The notes below the pieces were generated by a model, which did not search any database, had not been told where the DNA came from, and was given only the letters and a program-made list of their open reading frames with translations. Below, in pieces: positions 52,270 through 61,220 of a DNA stretch of 64,000 nt. This stretch comes from Bacteroidota bacterium (GTDB lineage: Bacteria > Bacteroidota > Bacteroidia > Bacteroidales > JAAUTT01): NCBI GenBank assembly GCA_023429135.1, contig JAEYWD010000086.1:1-64000 (forward strand). Direction: 5' to 3'. The position numbers and the translations under genes are program-made. Within the stretch, counting starts at the first letter, position 1. Each line of letters opens with the position of its first letter.

Positions 52270-53811
52270 TTAGAAAGGAGGTTCGTCAAATCCTTTGCTT
52301 CCACCCAGCGGGAAATCTGATGGCAGGGCGGCGGCCTGCTTTTCTTCCTGGTTCATACGCGAACTGAAAGTCATTGCAGGTGCTGCGGCCGAAGGAACGG
52401 TTGTACCCAGCATCAGCGGATCGAAATCTTCCAGATCAACGAATTTGGCAAAGTCCTGTTTGAATCGCAATCTCACATCTTCCAGCGCCCCGTTACGATG
52501 CTTTGCAATAATAATTTCGGCAATACCCTGAAGCGAGTTTCCTTCTTCATCTTCGGTAAACCCATACTTTTCGGGACGATGGATAAACAAAACGATATCG
52601 GCATCCTGCTCAATCGCTCCCGATTCGCGCAAGTCGCTCAATTGTGGCCGTTTGTTACCCGACCGGCTTTCAACTGACCGATTCAACTGTGAAAGGGCTA
52701 TGATTGGTACATTTAATTCTTTGGCAATAACCTTTAAAGAACGTGAAATGTACGACACTTCCTGTTCACGACTACCCCTGGCATCGATGTTACAGGTCAT
52801 AAGCTGCAGGTAGTCAATAATGATAATATTGATATCGTACTGCATTTTCAGTCGGCGGCACTTGGATCGAAGTTCAAAAACCGAGATGGCTGGAGTGTCG
52901 TCAATATAAATGGGTGCTTCAACGAGGTTTTTGATTTTGCGGTCGAGTTGTTCCCATTCGTAGTTCTCGAGCTTTCCGTTACGTATCCTGTCCGACGAAA
53001 GTTCAGTTTCGCCAACAATCAAACGATTTACAAGCTGAATTGACGACATTTCGAGTGAGAAAATGGCTACTCCCTGTTTGTGCTCCACGGCCATGTTTCG
53101 GGTCATAGAGAGGATGAAGGCCGTTTTACCCATAGAAGGACGGGCGGCAATAATAACAAGGTCGGAGCGCTGCCAGCCTGAAGTAATGCGGTCGAGCTTG
53201 GTATATCCTGAAGGCACACCGCTCAGTGAGTCGGTACGTTTACCAGCTTCCTGAATCTGGTGAATGGCTTCTTTAATAAGCACATTTATGGGCTGGGTTT
53301 CTTTTTTGATGTTCCCTTCGGCTACTTTAAAAAGCTCTGCTTCAGAAAAGTCCAGCAGGTCGTCCACGTCAATGGATTCGTCGAAAGCGCGGGTCTGAAT
53401 TTCGGTAGAAACCCTGATAAGTTCTCTCTGGATATATTTCTGGGCAATAATACGGGCATGAAATTCAACATGAGCTGCGGACGCAACACGGCTTGTAAGT
53501 TGAGTAATATATAGAGGGCCACCCACTTCATCGAGTTTATCCTGTTTTCTTAACTCTTCCGTAACTGTTAAAATATCTACAGGCTCTTCTTTCATTGATA
53601 GATCCACAATGGCCTGGAAAATTTTCTGGTGAACATCTTTATAAAAACTGATAGGCTTAAGCAGGTCGAGAACAGTGATAACGGCATCTTTCTCAATCAT
53701 AATAGCTCCTAAAACGGCTTCTTCGAGATCTACTGCCTGTGGAGGTAATTTCCCTAAATCGAGCTGAACGATATTTGTCCGATTATCAGTGCTAAAGCTT
53801 TTCTTTGCCAT
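52270..53811 (-). CDS. dnaB: Replicative DNA helicase
   Basis: A 513-residue hexameric helicase that unwinds DNA ahead of the replisome. N-terminal domain (PPQAVDLEEAVLGAIMIEKDAV) joins by a linker to the RecA-fold ATPase. Walker A is ARPSMGKTAF (223-232), then LEMSS, IIIIDYLQLM and SRSLKVIAKELNVPIIALSQLNR with the arginine-finger-containing SGAIEQDADIVLFIHRPE. No intein and no DnaC-type gene is nearby. The C-terminal tail is longer than in E. coli and ends in GFDEPPF. Likely -7 element TATTTTTG on the minus strand at 53832-53839. Confidence 0.97.
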   Translation of the reverse strand: MAKKSFSTDNRTNIVQLDLGKLPPQAVDLEEAVLGAIMIEKDAVITVLDLLKPISFYKDVHQKIFQAIVDLSMKEEPVDILTVTEELRKQDKLDEVGGPLYITQLTSRVASAAHVEFHARIIAQKYIQRELIRVSTEIQTRAFDESIDVDDLLDFSEAELFKVAEGNIKKETQPINVLIKEAIHQIQEAGKRTDSLSGVPSGYTKLDRITSGWQRSDLVIIAARPSMGKTAFILSMTRNMAVEHKQGVAIFSLEMSSIQLVNRLIVGETELSSDRIRNGKLENYEWEQLDRKIKNLVEAPIYIDDTPAISVFELRSKCRRLKMQYDINIIIIDYLQLMTCNIDARGSREQEVSYISRSLKVIAKELNVPIIALSQLNRSVESRSGNKRPQLSDLRESGAIEQDADIVLFIHRPEKYGFTEDEEGNSLQGIAEIIIAKHRNGALEDVRLRFKQDFAKFVDLEDFDPLMLGTTVPSAAAPAMTFSSRMNQEEKQAAALPSDFPLGGSKGFDEPPF

Positions 53812-53831
53812 ATAATTTCTTTTTGGGGCAT

Positions 53832-53839
53832 CAAAAATA
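53832..53839 (-). promoter_or_regulatory. -7 element for dnaB
   Basis: TATTTTTG on the minus strand, 20 bases before the dnaB ATG. The divergent interval to 54096 (285 bases) holds no gene. Confidence 0.4.
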
Positions 53840-54096
53840 GAAAAAGAAACCGGGGCTCCCTTTTTTTTAGAACGTTTCTTATAAACAATTTTGGCGCTGG
53901 TGTTGGTAAATTGTTTATAAAAATTTTAAGACAAATCTAAGGTTGGCTTAATATAGTAAAATCCTGATTTTATTTGGATTTGATATTTTTTATTTTAAAA
54001 ATTAACCTTTTTAATTAATTAGACCGGGCAAATTCTTCATAATACATTACTTATTATTATTTTTATTAAAAAACTAAAACTACATACCGGCTTTTC

Positions 54097-56001
54097 ATGA
54101 CTATTAAGTTAAATCTCAGACAACGCATCCTTGTTTATATTCTTGGAGCAGTTTTCAGTATTTTTACTTTATTAATTCTTTATATAGGTTTAAAGACCAA
54201 CAGAATTGAACGTAGTAATGCTCTTCGCGAGGCTCTGTTGCTTTCTCAGGCAAATGGTAATAAAGTAAATGGTATTTTGGAAGACGGGATGGCTGTTACC
54301 AGATCGTTAGCTCAGACTTTAAGTGCTTTTAAAGAAATTCCTGCAGAAAATCGCCGTTCAACAGTTAATAATGTGCTTGAGAATATTCTAAGAAATAATC
54401 CGAAAATATTGTCGGTCTGGTCGGTTTGGGAACCTAATGCACTAGATGGGCTGGACGATAAATACATCAACCGCATGGGAGGAAATGAAAACGGAAGGTT
54501 TGGGTCCACCTTCTGTAAGGTAAGTTCAGGTATTCGTCTGGATCCTTCGCTAGAAAAGGAGATTGAAGTTTCGAAGTATTATAGTTTTCCTAAAAAGTCA
54601 CTTCATGAAGAGCTTATAGCTCCGTATCTTTATAAGTATGAAGCAAACGGACCGGAATATTCCATTGTGACACTTTCAGTCCCTATAATTCAGAACAACC
54701 AGTTTTTAGGCGTTGTGGCAACCGATTTTGATCTGGCAGGAATTCAGGATTTTATAGCAAAAAGTCATGTTAAGTCGGTTGTTTATTCGGCTGAAGGACA
54801 AATAGCCGCTCATTTTGATAAAGCAAAAATCGGCAAAAAGTTAATCGAAGCCGATAAAGATATTGCCGGTGAGTTTACTGACAGTTTGAATGCTGCTGTT
54901 AATGATGCCCGGGCAATTAGTTTCACTGCCTATTCTGAAGCATTCAATGCAAAAGTCCTGGTAAATACAACCCCAATATCCATAGGACAAACTGGTGTTT
55001 CATGGTCATACATTACAATTGTTCCCTTGAAAGAAGCGCTTGCCGAAGCCCGGTCCATGCAGTGGACAATTTTCATTCTTGGATTACTGGCCTTAGGAGC
55101 GGTGGGGATACTTGTATTTTTTATTGCGCGCTCCATTACAAAGCCAATTTTATCAAGTGTTGATTTTGCAACTAAAATTGCAAACGGCGATTTAACGCAA
55201 ACAGTGGAAGTAACCACCAACGATGAAATTGGACGGCTTTGCAGTGCTATGAATGATATGGCCGATCATCTGAACAATGTAGTGGTGAATGTTTTGAATG
55301 GTTCACGCTCCATTGCCGAATCAAGTCAACAGATGAATATTTCGTTACAGCAGTTAGCTCATTCAGCTACGGTTCAGGCTGCTTCGGTGGAACAAATTTC
55401 GTCGGCCATGGAAGAGATGGTTTCCAACATTCAGCAGAATGCCGGCAATGCTAAACAGACGGAGAAAATTTCGGTGAATGCACTTGCTGGTATTAAAAAA
55501 ACGAGCGAAGCATCCGAGACAAGTCTGCAATCGGTTAACAGTATTGCTGATAAAATCAGTATAGTGACCGACATAGCTTTCCAAACCAATATTCTTGCTT
55601 TGAATGCGGCTGTGGAAGCTGCCAGGGCTGGAGAACACGGCCGGGGGTTTGCGGTAGTGGCTGCCGAGGTCAGGAAACTTGCAGAAAGGAGCCGTTTGGC
55701 AGCAGAGGAGATTATTGCTATTTCGGATAAAGGGAAAACGCTTACCGAAGTTGCCAGTCAGGCAATGAAAAATATGATGCCCGAAATTCAAAAAACAACA
55801 GAATTGGTTCAGGAAATTGCTGTTTCGAGCGCGGAACAGGAGAATGGAGCTGAACAGGTTAATTCATCGGTGCAGCAACTGAATGAAATAGCGCAGCAAA
55901 ATGCAACTGCAGCCGAACAATTAGCTGCAAGTGCCGAGTCTCTCAATATTCAGGCCCGCAATCTCATGGATTTGGTTTCTTTTTTCAGGATTCATAACTA
56001 A
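54097..56001 (+). CDS. Methyl-accepting chemotaxis protein
   Basis: A 634-residue receptor. An N-terminal membrane helix (about 11-32) precedes a periplasmic double-CACHE-like sensor (about 35-315, with YSIVTLSVPIIQNNQFLGVVATDFDL). A second helix (about 322-342) leads to HAMP (ITKPILSSVDFATKIANGDLTQTVEV) and a long cytoplasmic signalling domain with the hairpin tip (DIAFQTNILALNAAVEAARAGEHGRGFAVVAAEVRKLAERS). The tip sequence is the one that contacts CheA/CheW. No che genes are in the window. A chemoreceptor in a gliding-type Bacteroidota is notable; signal unknown. Divergent from dnaB with 285 bases between. Confidence 0.92.
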   Translation: MTIKLNLRQRILVYILGAVFSIFTLLILYIGLKTNRIERSNALREALLLSQANGNKVNGILEDGMAVTRSLAQTLSAFKEIPAENRRSTVNNVLENILRNNPKILSVWSVWEPNALDGLDDKYINRMGGNENGRFGSTFCKVSSGIRLDPSLEKEIEVSKYYSFPKKSLHEELIAPYLYKYEANGPEYSIVTLSVPIIQNNQFLGVVATDFDLAGIQDFIAKSHVKSVVYSAEGQIAAHFDKAKIGKKLIEADKDIAGEFTDSLNAAVNDARAISFTAYSEAFNAKVLVNTTPISIGQTGVSWSYITIVPLKEALAEARSMQWTIFILGLLALGAVGILVFFIARSITKPILSSVDFATKIANGDLTQTVEVTTNDEIGRLCSAMNDMADHLNNVVVNVLNGSRSIAESSQQMNISLQQLAHSATVQAASVEQISSAMEEMVSNIQQNAGNAKQTEKISVNALAGIKKTSEASETSLQSVNSIADKISIVTDIAFQTNILALNAAVEAARAGEHGRGFAVVAAEVRKLAERSRLAAEEIIAISDKGKTLTEVASQAMKNMMPEIQKTTELVQEIAVSSAEQENGAEQVNSSVQQLNEIAQQNATAAEQLAASAESLNIQARNLMDLVSFFRIHN

Positions 56002-56044
56002 CCTTTAGCTGCTGTTTTTGTTATAGAGGTTACGAACTTCAACC

Positions 56045-56920
56045 ATGAACGATAAAATTTACAGCATCGATCTTAAGCACAAGGAAATGCTTGTTCCATT
56101 TGCCTTTCGCAAAATGGAAGATATTGACATAGTACAGGGTGGTGTAGCCGACGATCCGCACCGGCATAATTATTATACCATAATCTGGTCGTTTACCGCC
56201 AGGGGTAAACACATCATCGATTTTAAAGATTACGAAATATTACCCAATCATATTTTCTTTGTCAGCCCCTGGCAGGTGCATCAGGTAATTACCGAACCTA
56301 AACCTACCGGGGTGGTTATTCTGTTTACCCCCGAATTTCTTCAGAAGAACAGCATCAAAGAGGATTTTATCTCGAACCTCAGGCTTTTCCGCGGAAGCGA
56401 TGAAACGCCACCGCTTCCTATTCCCGCCGAAATGAGTCAGCACCTTAAAGTTTTTGCTGAAGGCATGCGGATTGCATTTGAGTCGGACGACGAAATGCGT
56501 TACGATACAATAGGGGCTTACCTGAAGCTATTTCTGATTACCTGCAATGGACATTGTTCTCTATACCCGCAAACAAATCCACAAAATCTGGAAGTAGGAC
56601 GAAGTCTAATCCGTAATTTTAAAAACCTTGTTGAAGAGCATTTTAATGAATGGCACCAGGTTCAGGAATATGCGAGTGAGTTGAATGTGAGCCCCAATTA
56701 TTTAAATGAAGTAATTAAGGCAGGGCTTAACATTTCGGCTAAAGATTATATTCAACAGCGGGTTACGCTTGAAGCCAAACGAATGGTTGCATTCACAAGT
56801 AAAAGCGCTAAGGAAATTGGCTTTGAACTAGGCTTTGAAGATCCCTCACATTTCAGTAAATTCTTTAAAAGCCATACGGGACTCTCCTTACAAACATTTA
56901 AGGAAACGCTGGCAGTTTAA
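56045..56920 (+). CDS. AraC-family transcriptional regulator
   Basis: A 291-residue regulator. N-terminal cupin-like sensor (HRHNYYTIIWSFTARGKHIIDFKDYEILPNHIFFVSPWQVHQV, about 38-80) joins a C-terminal double helix-turn-helix (about 190-290) with LNVSPNYLNEVIKAGLNISAKDYIQQRVTLEAKRMV and SAKEIGFELGFEDPSHFSKFFKSHTGLS, the family signature. It starts 43 bases after the chemoreceptor and about 90 bases before YceI, on the same strand; it may control the YceI/pirin genes, an inference from position only. Confidence 0.93.
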   Translation: MNDKIYSIDLKHKEMLVPFAFRKMEDIDIVQGGVADDPHRHNYYTIIWSFTARGKHIIDFKDYEILPNHIFFVSPWQVHQVITEPKPTGVVILFTPEFLQKNSIKEDFISNLRLFRGSDETPPLPIPAEMSQHLKVFAEGMRIAFESDDEMRYDTIGAYLKLFLITCNGHCSLYPQTNPQNLEVGRSLIRNFKNLVEEHFNEWHQVQEYASELNVSPNYLNEVIKAGLNISAKDYIQQRVTLEAKRMVAFTSKSAKEIGFELGFEDPSHFSKFFKSHTGLSLQTFKETLAV

Positions 56921-56979
56921 CCTTTGTTTTTACCATCATCAACCCCGATTTTTCCATTTTCCACCTTTTAAAGGTACCG

Positions 56980-56987
56980 TAACTTTG
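56980..56987 (+). promoter_or_regulatory. -7 element for the YceI gene
   Basis: TAACTTTG matches TAnnTTTG, 26 bases before the YceI ATG. The site is within the 90-base gap after the AraC gene. Confidence 0.45.
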
Positions 56988-57013
56988 TACCATAATAAAA
57001 AATAGACACAATT

Positions 57014-57553
57014 ATGGAAACAATGGTTAAAACTAAATGGGTAATCGATCCCGCACATAGCGAAGTTCACTTTAAAGTAAAACACCTTGTAATTTCTACA
57101 GTAACCGGTAGTTTCGAAAAGTTTGAAGGAAGTTTGGAAGCTTCGACAGATGACTTTTCGGATACCGAGGTTGAATTTTCTGCAGATGTAAACAGTATCA
57201 ATACAAACCAGGCCGACAGGGATGCACATTTGAAATCGCCTGAATTTTTTGATGCAGCAAAATATCCCGCACTCACATTTAAATCAACTGGTTTTAAAAG
57301 TGTTGGCGATAATAAATTTGAAATGACCGGCGACCTTACGATAAGAGGTACTACGCGCCAGGTTACTTTCGATACCGAATTTGGTGGCACCGTGAAAGAT
57401 CCCTGGGGAAATATCAAAGCTGGTTTCGAGATAAATGGAAAAATAAACCGGAAAGAGTTCGGCCTCACCTGGAGTGCTCTCACCGAAACCGGAAATATGG
57501 TTGTTGCCGACGAGATTAAAATCCATATTAACGTGGAACTGGTTAAAAGCTGA
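57014..57553 (+). CDS. YceI family lipid-binding-like protein
   Basis: A 179-residue protein with the YceI fold, an extended eight-stranded lipocalin-like barrel that binds polyisoprenoids (WVIDPAHSEVHFKVKHLVISTVTGSFEKFEG; ADRDAHLKSPEFFDAAKYPALTFKST; RGTTRQVTFDTEFGG; INRKEFGLTWS). No signal peptide is present, so it is predicted cytoplasmic, unlike exported E. coli YceI. Induced by stress in other species. The gene is followed by a hairpin and pirin. Confidence 0.93.
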   Translation: METMVKTKWVIDPAHSEVHFKVKHLVISTVTGSFEKFEGSLEASTDDFSDTEVEFSADVNSINTNQADRDAHLKSPEFFDAAKYPALTFKSTGFKSVGDNKFEMTGDLTIRGTTRQVTFDTEFGGTVKDPWGNIKAGFEINGKINRKEFGLTWSALTETGNMVVADEIKIHINVELVKS

Positions 57554-57568
57554 TAAAAAATAAGCGAG

Positions 57569-57605
57569 AATCCCGAAAGGAGGTCAAAAGATATCCTTTC
57601 GGATT
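57569..57605 (+). terminator. Terminator-like hairpin after YceI
   Basis: AATCCCGAAAGGA (57569-57581) and TCCTTTCGGATT (57594-57605) pair with one base skipped, followed by TT. It is a moderate terminator that may let some transcription continue into pirin. Confidence 0.55.
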
Positions 57606-57625
57606 TTCACCAAATAACAGCAATT

Positions 57626-58333
57626 ATGAAAACAATTGTCCATAAAGCAGATTCAAGAGGTCATGCCAATTATGGCTGGCTCAACACAAATTATACATTC
57701 AGTTTCGCGAATTATTACGATCCCAATCGTATTCATTTCGGGACACTAAGGGTTTTGAACGACGATTATATTGAAGGCGGGTATGGTTTCGACCGGCATC
57801 CCCACGATAATATGGAAATTATTACCATTATGCTCGAGGGCGAATTACGGCATGCCGACAGCATGGGCAATGCCTTTGTGTTGCACGAGAACGAGATTCA
57901 AACCATGTCGGCAGGTACAGGCATTTTTCATTCGGAACACAATAACCTGAGCGATAAACCTGCAAGGCTTTTGCAGATATGGGTTTTTCCTCGAAAGCGA
58001 AATATTCAGCCACAATACGGGTTAACAGGGTTTTCTCCCGAAGAACGGAAAAACAAGTGGCATCTTGTAGTATCACCATCAACCCCGGGAACGGCAATTA
58101 TTAATCAGGATGCCTATTTTTCGATGGCGACTATGGAGGAAAATCTTCAGTTGGATTATAAGTTGTACGACGCCAATAACGGAGTATATATTTTTGTTAT
58201 CGATGGAGCATTAGATGCAGGTGGACAGCGGCTAGAAACACGCGATGGGGCAGGGGTCTCCGATACAGCATCTGTTTCATTCAAAGCGCTTAAAAAATCC
58301 GAAATTCTGGTAATGGAAGTTCCCATGAAATAA
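57626..58333 (+). CDS. Pirin family bicupin
   Basis: A 235-residue two-domain cupin protein. The N-terminal cupin carries the metal-binding pattern FDRHPHDNMEIITIMLEGELRHADSMGN (about residues 50-78; His-x-His and Glu/His set) and SAGTGIFHSEHNN. The C-terminal domain (MEENLQLDYKLYDANNGVYIFVIDGAL) completes the YhhW/pirin fold. Pirins act as quercetinase-like dioxygenases or redox-linked coregulators; the activity here is not assignable. It lies downstream of YceI on the same strand. Confidence 0.92.
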   Translation: MKTIVHKADSRGHANYGWLNTNYTFSFANYYDPNRIHFGTLRVLNDDYIEGGYGFDRHPHDNMEIITIMLEGELRHADSMGNAFVLHENEIQTMSAGTGIFHSEHNNLSDKPARLLQIWVFPRKRNIQPQYGLTGFSPEERKNKWHLVVSPSTPGTAIINQDAYFSMATMEENLQLDYKLYDANNGVYIFVIDGALDAGGQRLETRDGAGVSDTASVSFKALKKSEILVMEVPMK

Positions 58334-58413
58334 TTACCAAACAATTTAATCAACATAACACTGTTTAATCCGAATATTAATTAAATTGGCCGGAACATTC
58401 AATCTACAGGCTA

Positions 58414-59853
58414 ATGCAGGAACAGAATAAGGAAACCTTTCAGCGAAAGCTGAATTTATTCGATTCTTCAGCAATGGTAATCGGATCGATGATCGGGTCG
58501 GGAATTTTTATTGTGAGCGCCGAGATGTCGAAAACTGTAGGTGCGCCAGGGTGGTTACTTGTTGCCTGGGCAGTTACCGGGATTATGACTATTATGGCTG
58601 CCATGAGCTTTGGAGAAATGGCATCCATGTTCCCCCATGCAGGTGGTTTGTATGTTTACCTGAGAGAGGCATATGGTCCGTTAATCAGTTTTCTTTATGG
58701 CTGGACCCATCTGTTGGTTATCCAGGGAGGAACTATTGCTGCTGTTGCAATAGCATTTTCGAAGTTTCTGGGAGTAATTATACCCGACGTTTCTACTTAC
58801 AATTTGTTTCTTCATATTGGCACATTTGAAGTTGATTTTGTCGAGGTGGTTGCTATCGGCTCCATTATTTTAATTACATGGATCAATAGTAAAGGCATAG
58901 AAGAAGGTAAACTGGTTCAAAACGTATTTACAGTTCTCAAAATAGCCATATTACTTTTTATTATCATTATAGGGCTGTGGTTTGCGGCTGGCACCGAGTC
59001 GTTCAATTTCAACGGGAATGCTTTCCATCGAAGTACAACTGCCGATTTCAATATTCCCGGACTTGTTACCATACCTTTGCTTGCGGCATTGGCAATATCG
59101 ATGGTTGGTTCTCTTTTTTCGTCCGATGCCTGGTATAATATTACGTTTGCATCGAGCGAGGTTGTAAATCCGCGAAAAACAATTCCCCGCAGTATGATCA
59201 TAGGCACCCTGACAGTTGCTGTGATTTATTTTCTTGTAAACTATACCTACCTTAAAATACTTCCGTTGAAGGGCTCTCCAGATGATTTATCGGTTTTGGG
59301 ACGGGGGATTCAATATGCCGACGAAGGACGAGTGGCTACTGCAGCCATGTACCAGGTACTTGGGCGTGCCGCCGAAACACTTATGGCCATAGTGCTGGTA
59401 GTATCTACTTTTGGTTGCAACAACGGTCTAATCTTATCGGGAGCCAGGGTGTATTATGCCATGGCGCGTGATAATTTGTTCTTTAAACCTGCCGGATATC
59501 TCAATTCAAAAGGCGTACCCGGGATAGGGTTGGCCATACAGGCAATATGGTGTTCGGTGCTTTGCTTGTCAGGTACTTATAACGACTTGCTCGAATATGT
59601 GGTTTTTGCTGTTTTGATGTTCAATATTTTGCTTATAACGGCGCTTTTTGTGTTCCGTTCAAAAATGCCTCATGCCGAAAGACCTTACAAAGCTTTGGGT
59701 TATCCGTTAATACCGGTGCTTTATATCTCGCTATGCGCATTTATTATGGTTGTACTGCTAATTTACAAACCCGAGTACACCTGGAGGGGATTAATTGTGG
59801 CTATCACAGGTATTCCGGTATATTTTGTCTGGAGAAAACGACAGAAGAAATGA
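58414..59853 (+). CDS. APC-superfamily amino acid permease
   Basis: A 479-residue inner-membrane transporter with about 12 predicted helices. The N-terminal unwound helix has the family signature MIGSGIFIVSAEM (about 25-37) and a later conserved segment (LFSSDAWYNITFASSEVVNPRKTIPRSMIIG, about 231-261). The C-terminal end RPYKALGYPLIPVLYI is also characteristic. Likely imports or exchanges an amino acid; specificity is not visible. Not linked to a biosynthetic gene here. Confidence 0.92.
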   Translation: MQEQNKETFQRKLNLFDSSAMVIGSMIGSGIFIVSAEMSKTVGAPGWLLVAWAVTGIMTIMAAMSFGEMASMFPHAGGLYVYLREAYGPLISFLYGWTHLLVIQGGTIAAVAIAFSKFLGVIIPDVSTYNLFLHIGTFEVDFVEVVAIGSIILITWINSKGIEEGKLVQNVFTVLKIAILLFIIIIGLWFAAGTESFNFNGNAFHRSTTADFNIPGLVTIPLLAALAISMVGSLFSSDAWYNITFASSEVVNPRKTIPRSMIIGTLTVAVIYFLVNYTYLKILPLKGSPDDLSVLGRGIQYADEGRVATAAMYQVLGRAAETLMAIVLVVSTFGCNNGLILSGARVYYAMARDNLFFKPAGYLNSKGVPGIGLAIQAIWCSVLCLSGTYNDLLEYVVFAVLMFNILLITALFVFRSKMPHAERPYKALGYPLIPVLYISLCAFIMVVLLIYKPEYTWRGLIVAITGIPVYFVWRKRQKK

Positions 59854-59934
59854 TATCTTAGTTTTGCGCCAGCTATTACTTTTCTTTGTTGTTCTTCAGC
59901 ACCTCCAGTTAAAACTATAATTACATTAACTACT

Positions 59935-60648
59935 CTAAGGAAATAGTGTTTCAATCAAGTTTTCAGACTTCAAGTAATCTTTTAACTTTTTTACATCCTT
60001 ATCCCAAACAGCAATACTGGCAAGGATAATGGTATATTCAAAGTTATAGTTTTCTTGAAAAAAGGAATCATCGATTGGGAATTTTAAAAAAGGACGGTAA
60101 GTATTATGAATGTTAATGTATAGTATGATAAGGGAAATTTTATCCTCGGAATTTAAAAATTCATTATTCAATTTTACGCAGTAGTAATGATGTAAAGACA
60201 AATAGTTTAAAATTATTTGAAGATTTATTTTAACATTATCTCGGAGGAAATCAATACTATCACTGTTTGTATTCAGTTCTTTAAAGCATTTAATAATGTC
60301 TCTATCATGTGGAAACTTATAATTCTTGATTTCTTCAGAATAAAACCTATACAGTATTTCGAACTTACTCTGCTTTTCTATTCTTTGGCGATCTTCTTTC
60401 AATGCCCTCCACTGTTGTTTATTTGCTTTTCTCTGCTCATTAAAAGAAATGTAGACCAAAATTGCTGCAAGTAAATTGATGAAAGGTGCGGTCATACCTC
60501 CAAAGATATCACCAATTTGACCTGGTTCATCAATAGATAAGGTTATGACTAAAGGAATAAGTAGAATAATAGAGAAAAACCATATTCCTGATTTTACAGG
60601 GTGATATTTTATCCATCTTAGGCTTTTGTAGATTTTATTAGATTTCAT
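59935..60648 (-). CDS. Membrane/coiled-coil protein resembling abortive-infection proteins
   Basis: A 237-residue protein. Two membrane helices: about 18-38 (SGIWFFSIILLIPLVITLSI) and about 48-69, between which lies GQIGDIFGGMTAPF, followed by INLLAAILVYISFNEQRKANKQQ. This GD-x-FGG-x-x-x-P...F-x-x-Q pattern and the coiled coil after it resemble the putAbiC-type (PF16872) phage abortive-infection proteins. The C-terminal 150 residues are helical and lysine-rich (FEILYRFYSEEIKNYKF, IILNYLSLHHYYCVK). The assignment is by resemblance. The gene is more AT-rich than its neighbours and next to tRNA-Phe, consistent with acquisition. TACCTTTG at 60662-60669 (minus) may be its -7 element. Confidence 0.5.
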   Translation of the reverse strand: MKSNKIYKSLRWIKYHPVKSGIWFFSIILLIPLVITLSIDEPGQIGDIFGGMTAPFINLLAAILVYISFNEQRKANKQQWRALKEDRQRIEKQSKFEILYRFYSEEIKNYKFPHDRDIIKCFKELNTNSDSIDFLRDNVKINLQIILNYLSLHHYYCVKLNNEFLNSEDKISLIILYINIHNTYRPFLKFPIDDSFFQENYNFEYTIILASIAVWDKDVKKLKDYLKSENLIETLFP

Positions 60649-60893
60649 TGGTATTTTCTTTCAAAGGTATACAAATTCTTAATCTGTCCCTTCCTTTCCT
60701 CCAAGTGCAATTTTCCTTTGCACTATGGGAGCAATTGTTATGATAATATCCAACTTCTCTTCGAAATTCCGACTCATCACTTTTCATTAAGAAAAACCAT
60801 TACAATATTTATGATTATGTGCCGCTATTGTGCCGCCCTGGTGGTTCTGTGGCCCTTTTATGCCGCGCTGTAAAATGTGCAACTACTTGAAAT
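60649..60893. other. Intergenic region beside tRNA-Phe, no gene
   Basis: About 245 bases. It has an inverted repeat GTGCAA-N7-TTGCAC at 60705-60723 and a GC-rich patch (GTGCCGCTATTGTGCCGCCC near 60819-60838). A 49-codon minus-strand frame, 60787 to 60638, overlaps the start of the neighbouring gene; it has no recognised features. No integrase or clear attachment-site repeat was found. Confidence 0.4.
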
Positions 60894-60925
60894 ACAAACG
60901 GCCTGAATTTCTCCAGGCCGTTTGT
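60894..60925 (-). terminator. Terminator of the tRNA-Phe gene
   Basis: CAAACGGCCTG (60895-60905) and CAGGCCGTTTG (60914-60924) form an 11-bp stem, extended by one A-T pair. In the tRNA direction the right side is followed by T-rich sequence, fitting an intrinsic terminator immediately after the tRNA. Confidence 0.8.
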
Positions 60926-60926
60926 G

Positions 60927-60999
<73 letters not shown>

Positions 61000-61021
61000 G
61001 AGCTTTTTGTTAATTGCGGTG

Positions 61022-61029
61022 CAAAACTA
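61022..61029 (-). promoter_or_regulatory. -7 element for tRNA-Phe
   Basis: Reads TAGTTTTG on the minus strand, 22 bases before the tRNA 5' end, matching TAnnTTTG. Confidence 0.5.
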
Positions 61030-61193
61030 ACCAAAAAATTCAATTTAAAAAACATCTCCAAAAAATTATTTGGAAATTATTTGGCCTCTGCTTTCGAAGT
61101 TGCTGATTGTGTTTTGGATGCATCAGCAATTTTTTTTAATTTTTTTGGCGATGAAGCTAAAAACGAAAAATAACATAATCTGCATAATGTTGT

Positions 61194-61201
61194 TACTTTT
61201 G
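61194..61201 (+). promoter_or_regulatory. -7 element for the M16 peptidase operon
   Basis: TACTTTTG matches TAnnTTTG, 19 bases before the ATG at 61221; no exact -33 TTG. Confidence 0.4.
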
Positions 61202-61220
61202 CAGGTTCACAAAACATTCT

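Noticed and set aside
60649..60926. Integrase or attachment site next to tRNA-Phe
   Set aside because: No integrase frame and no repeat of the tRNA 3' end were found in the window.
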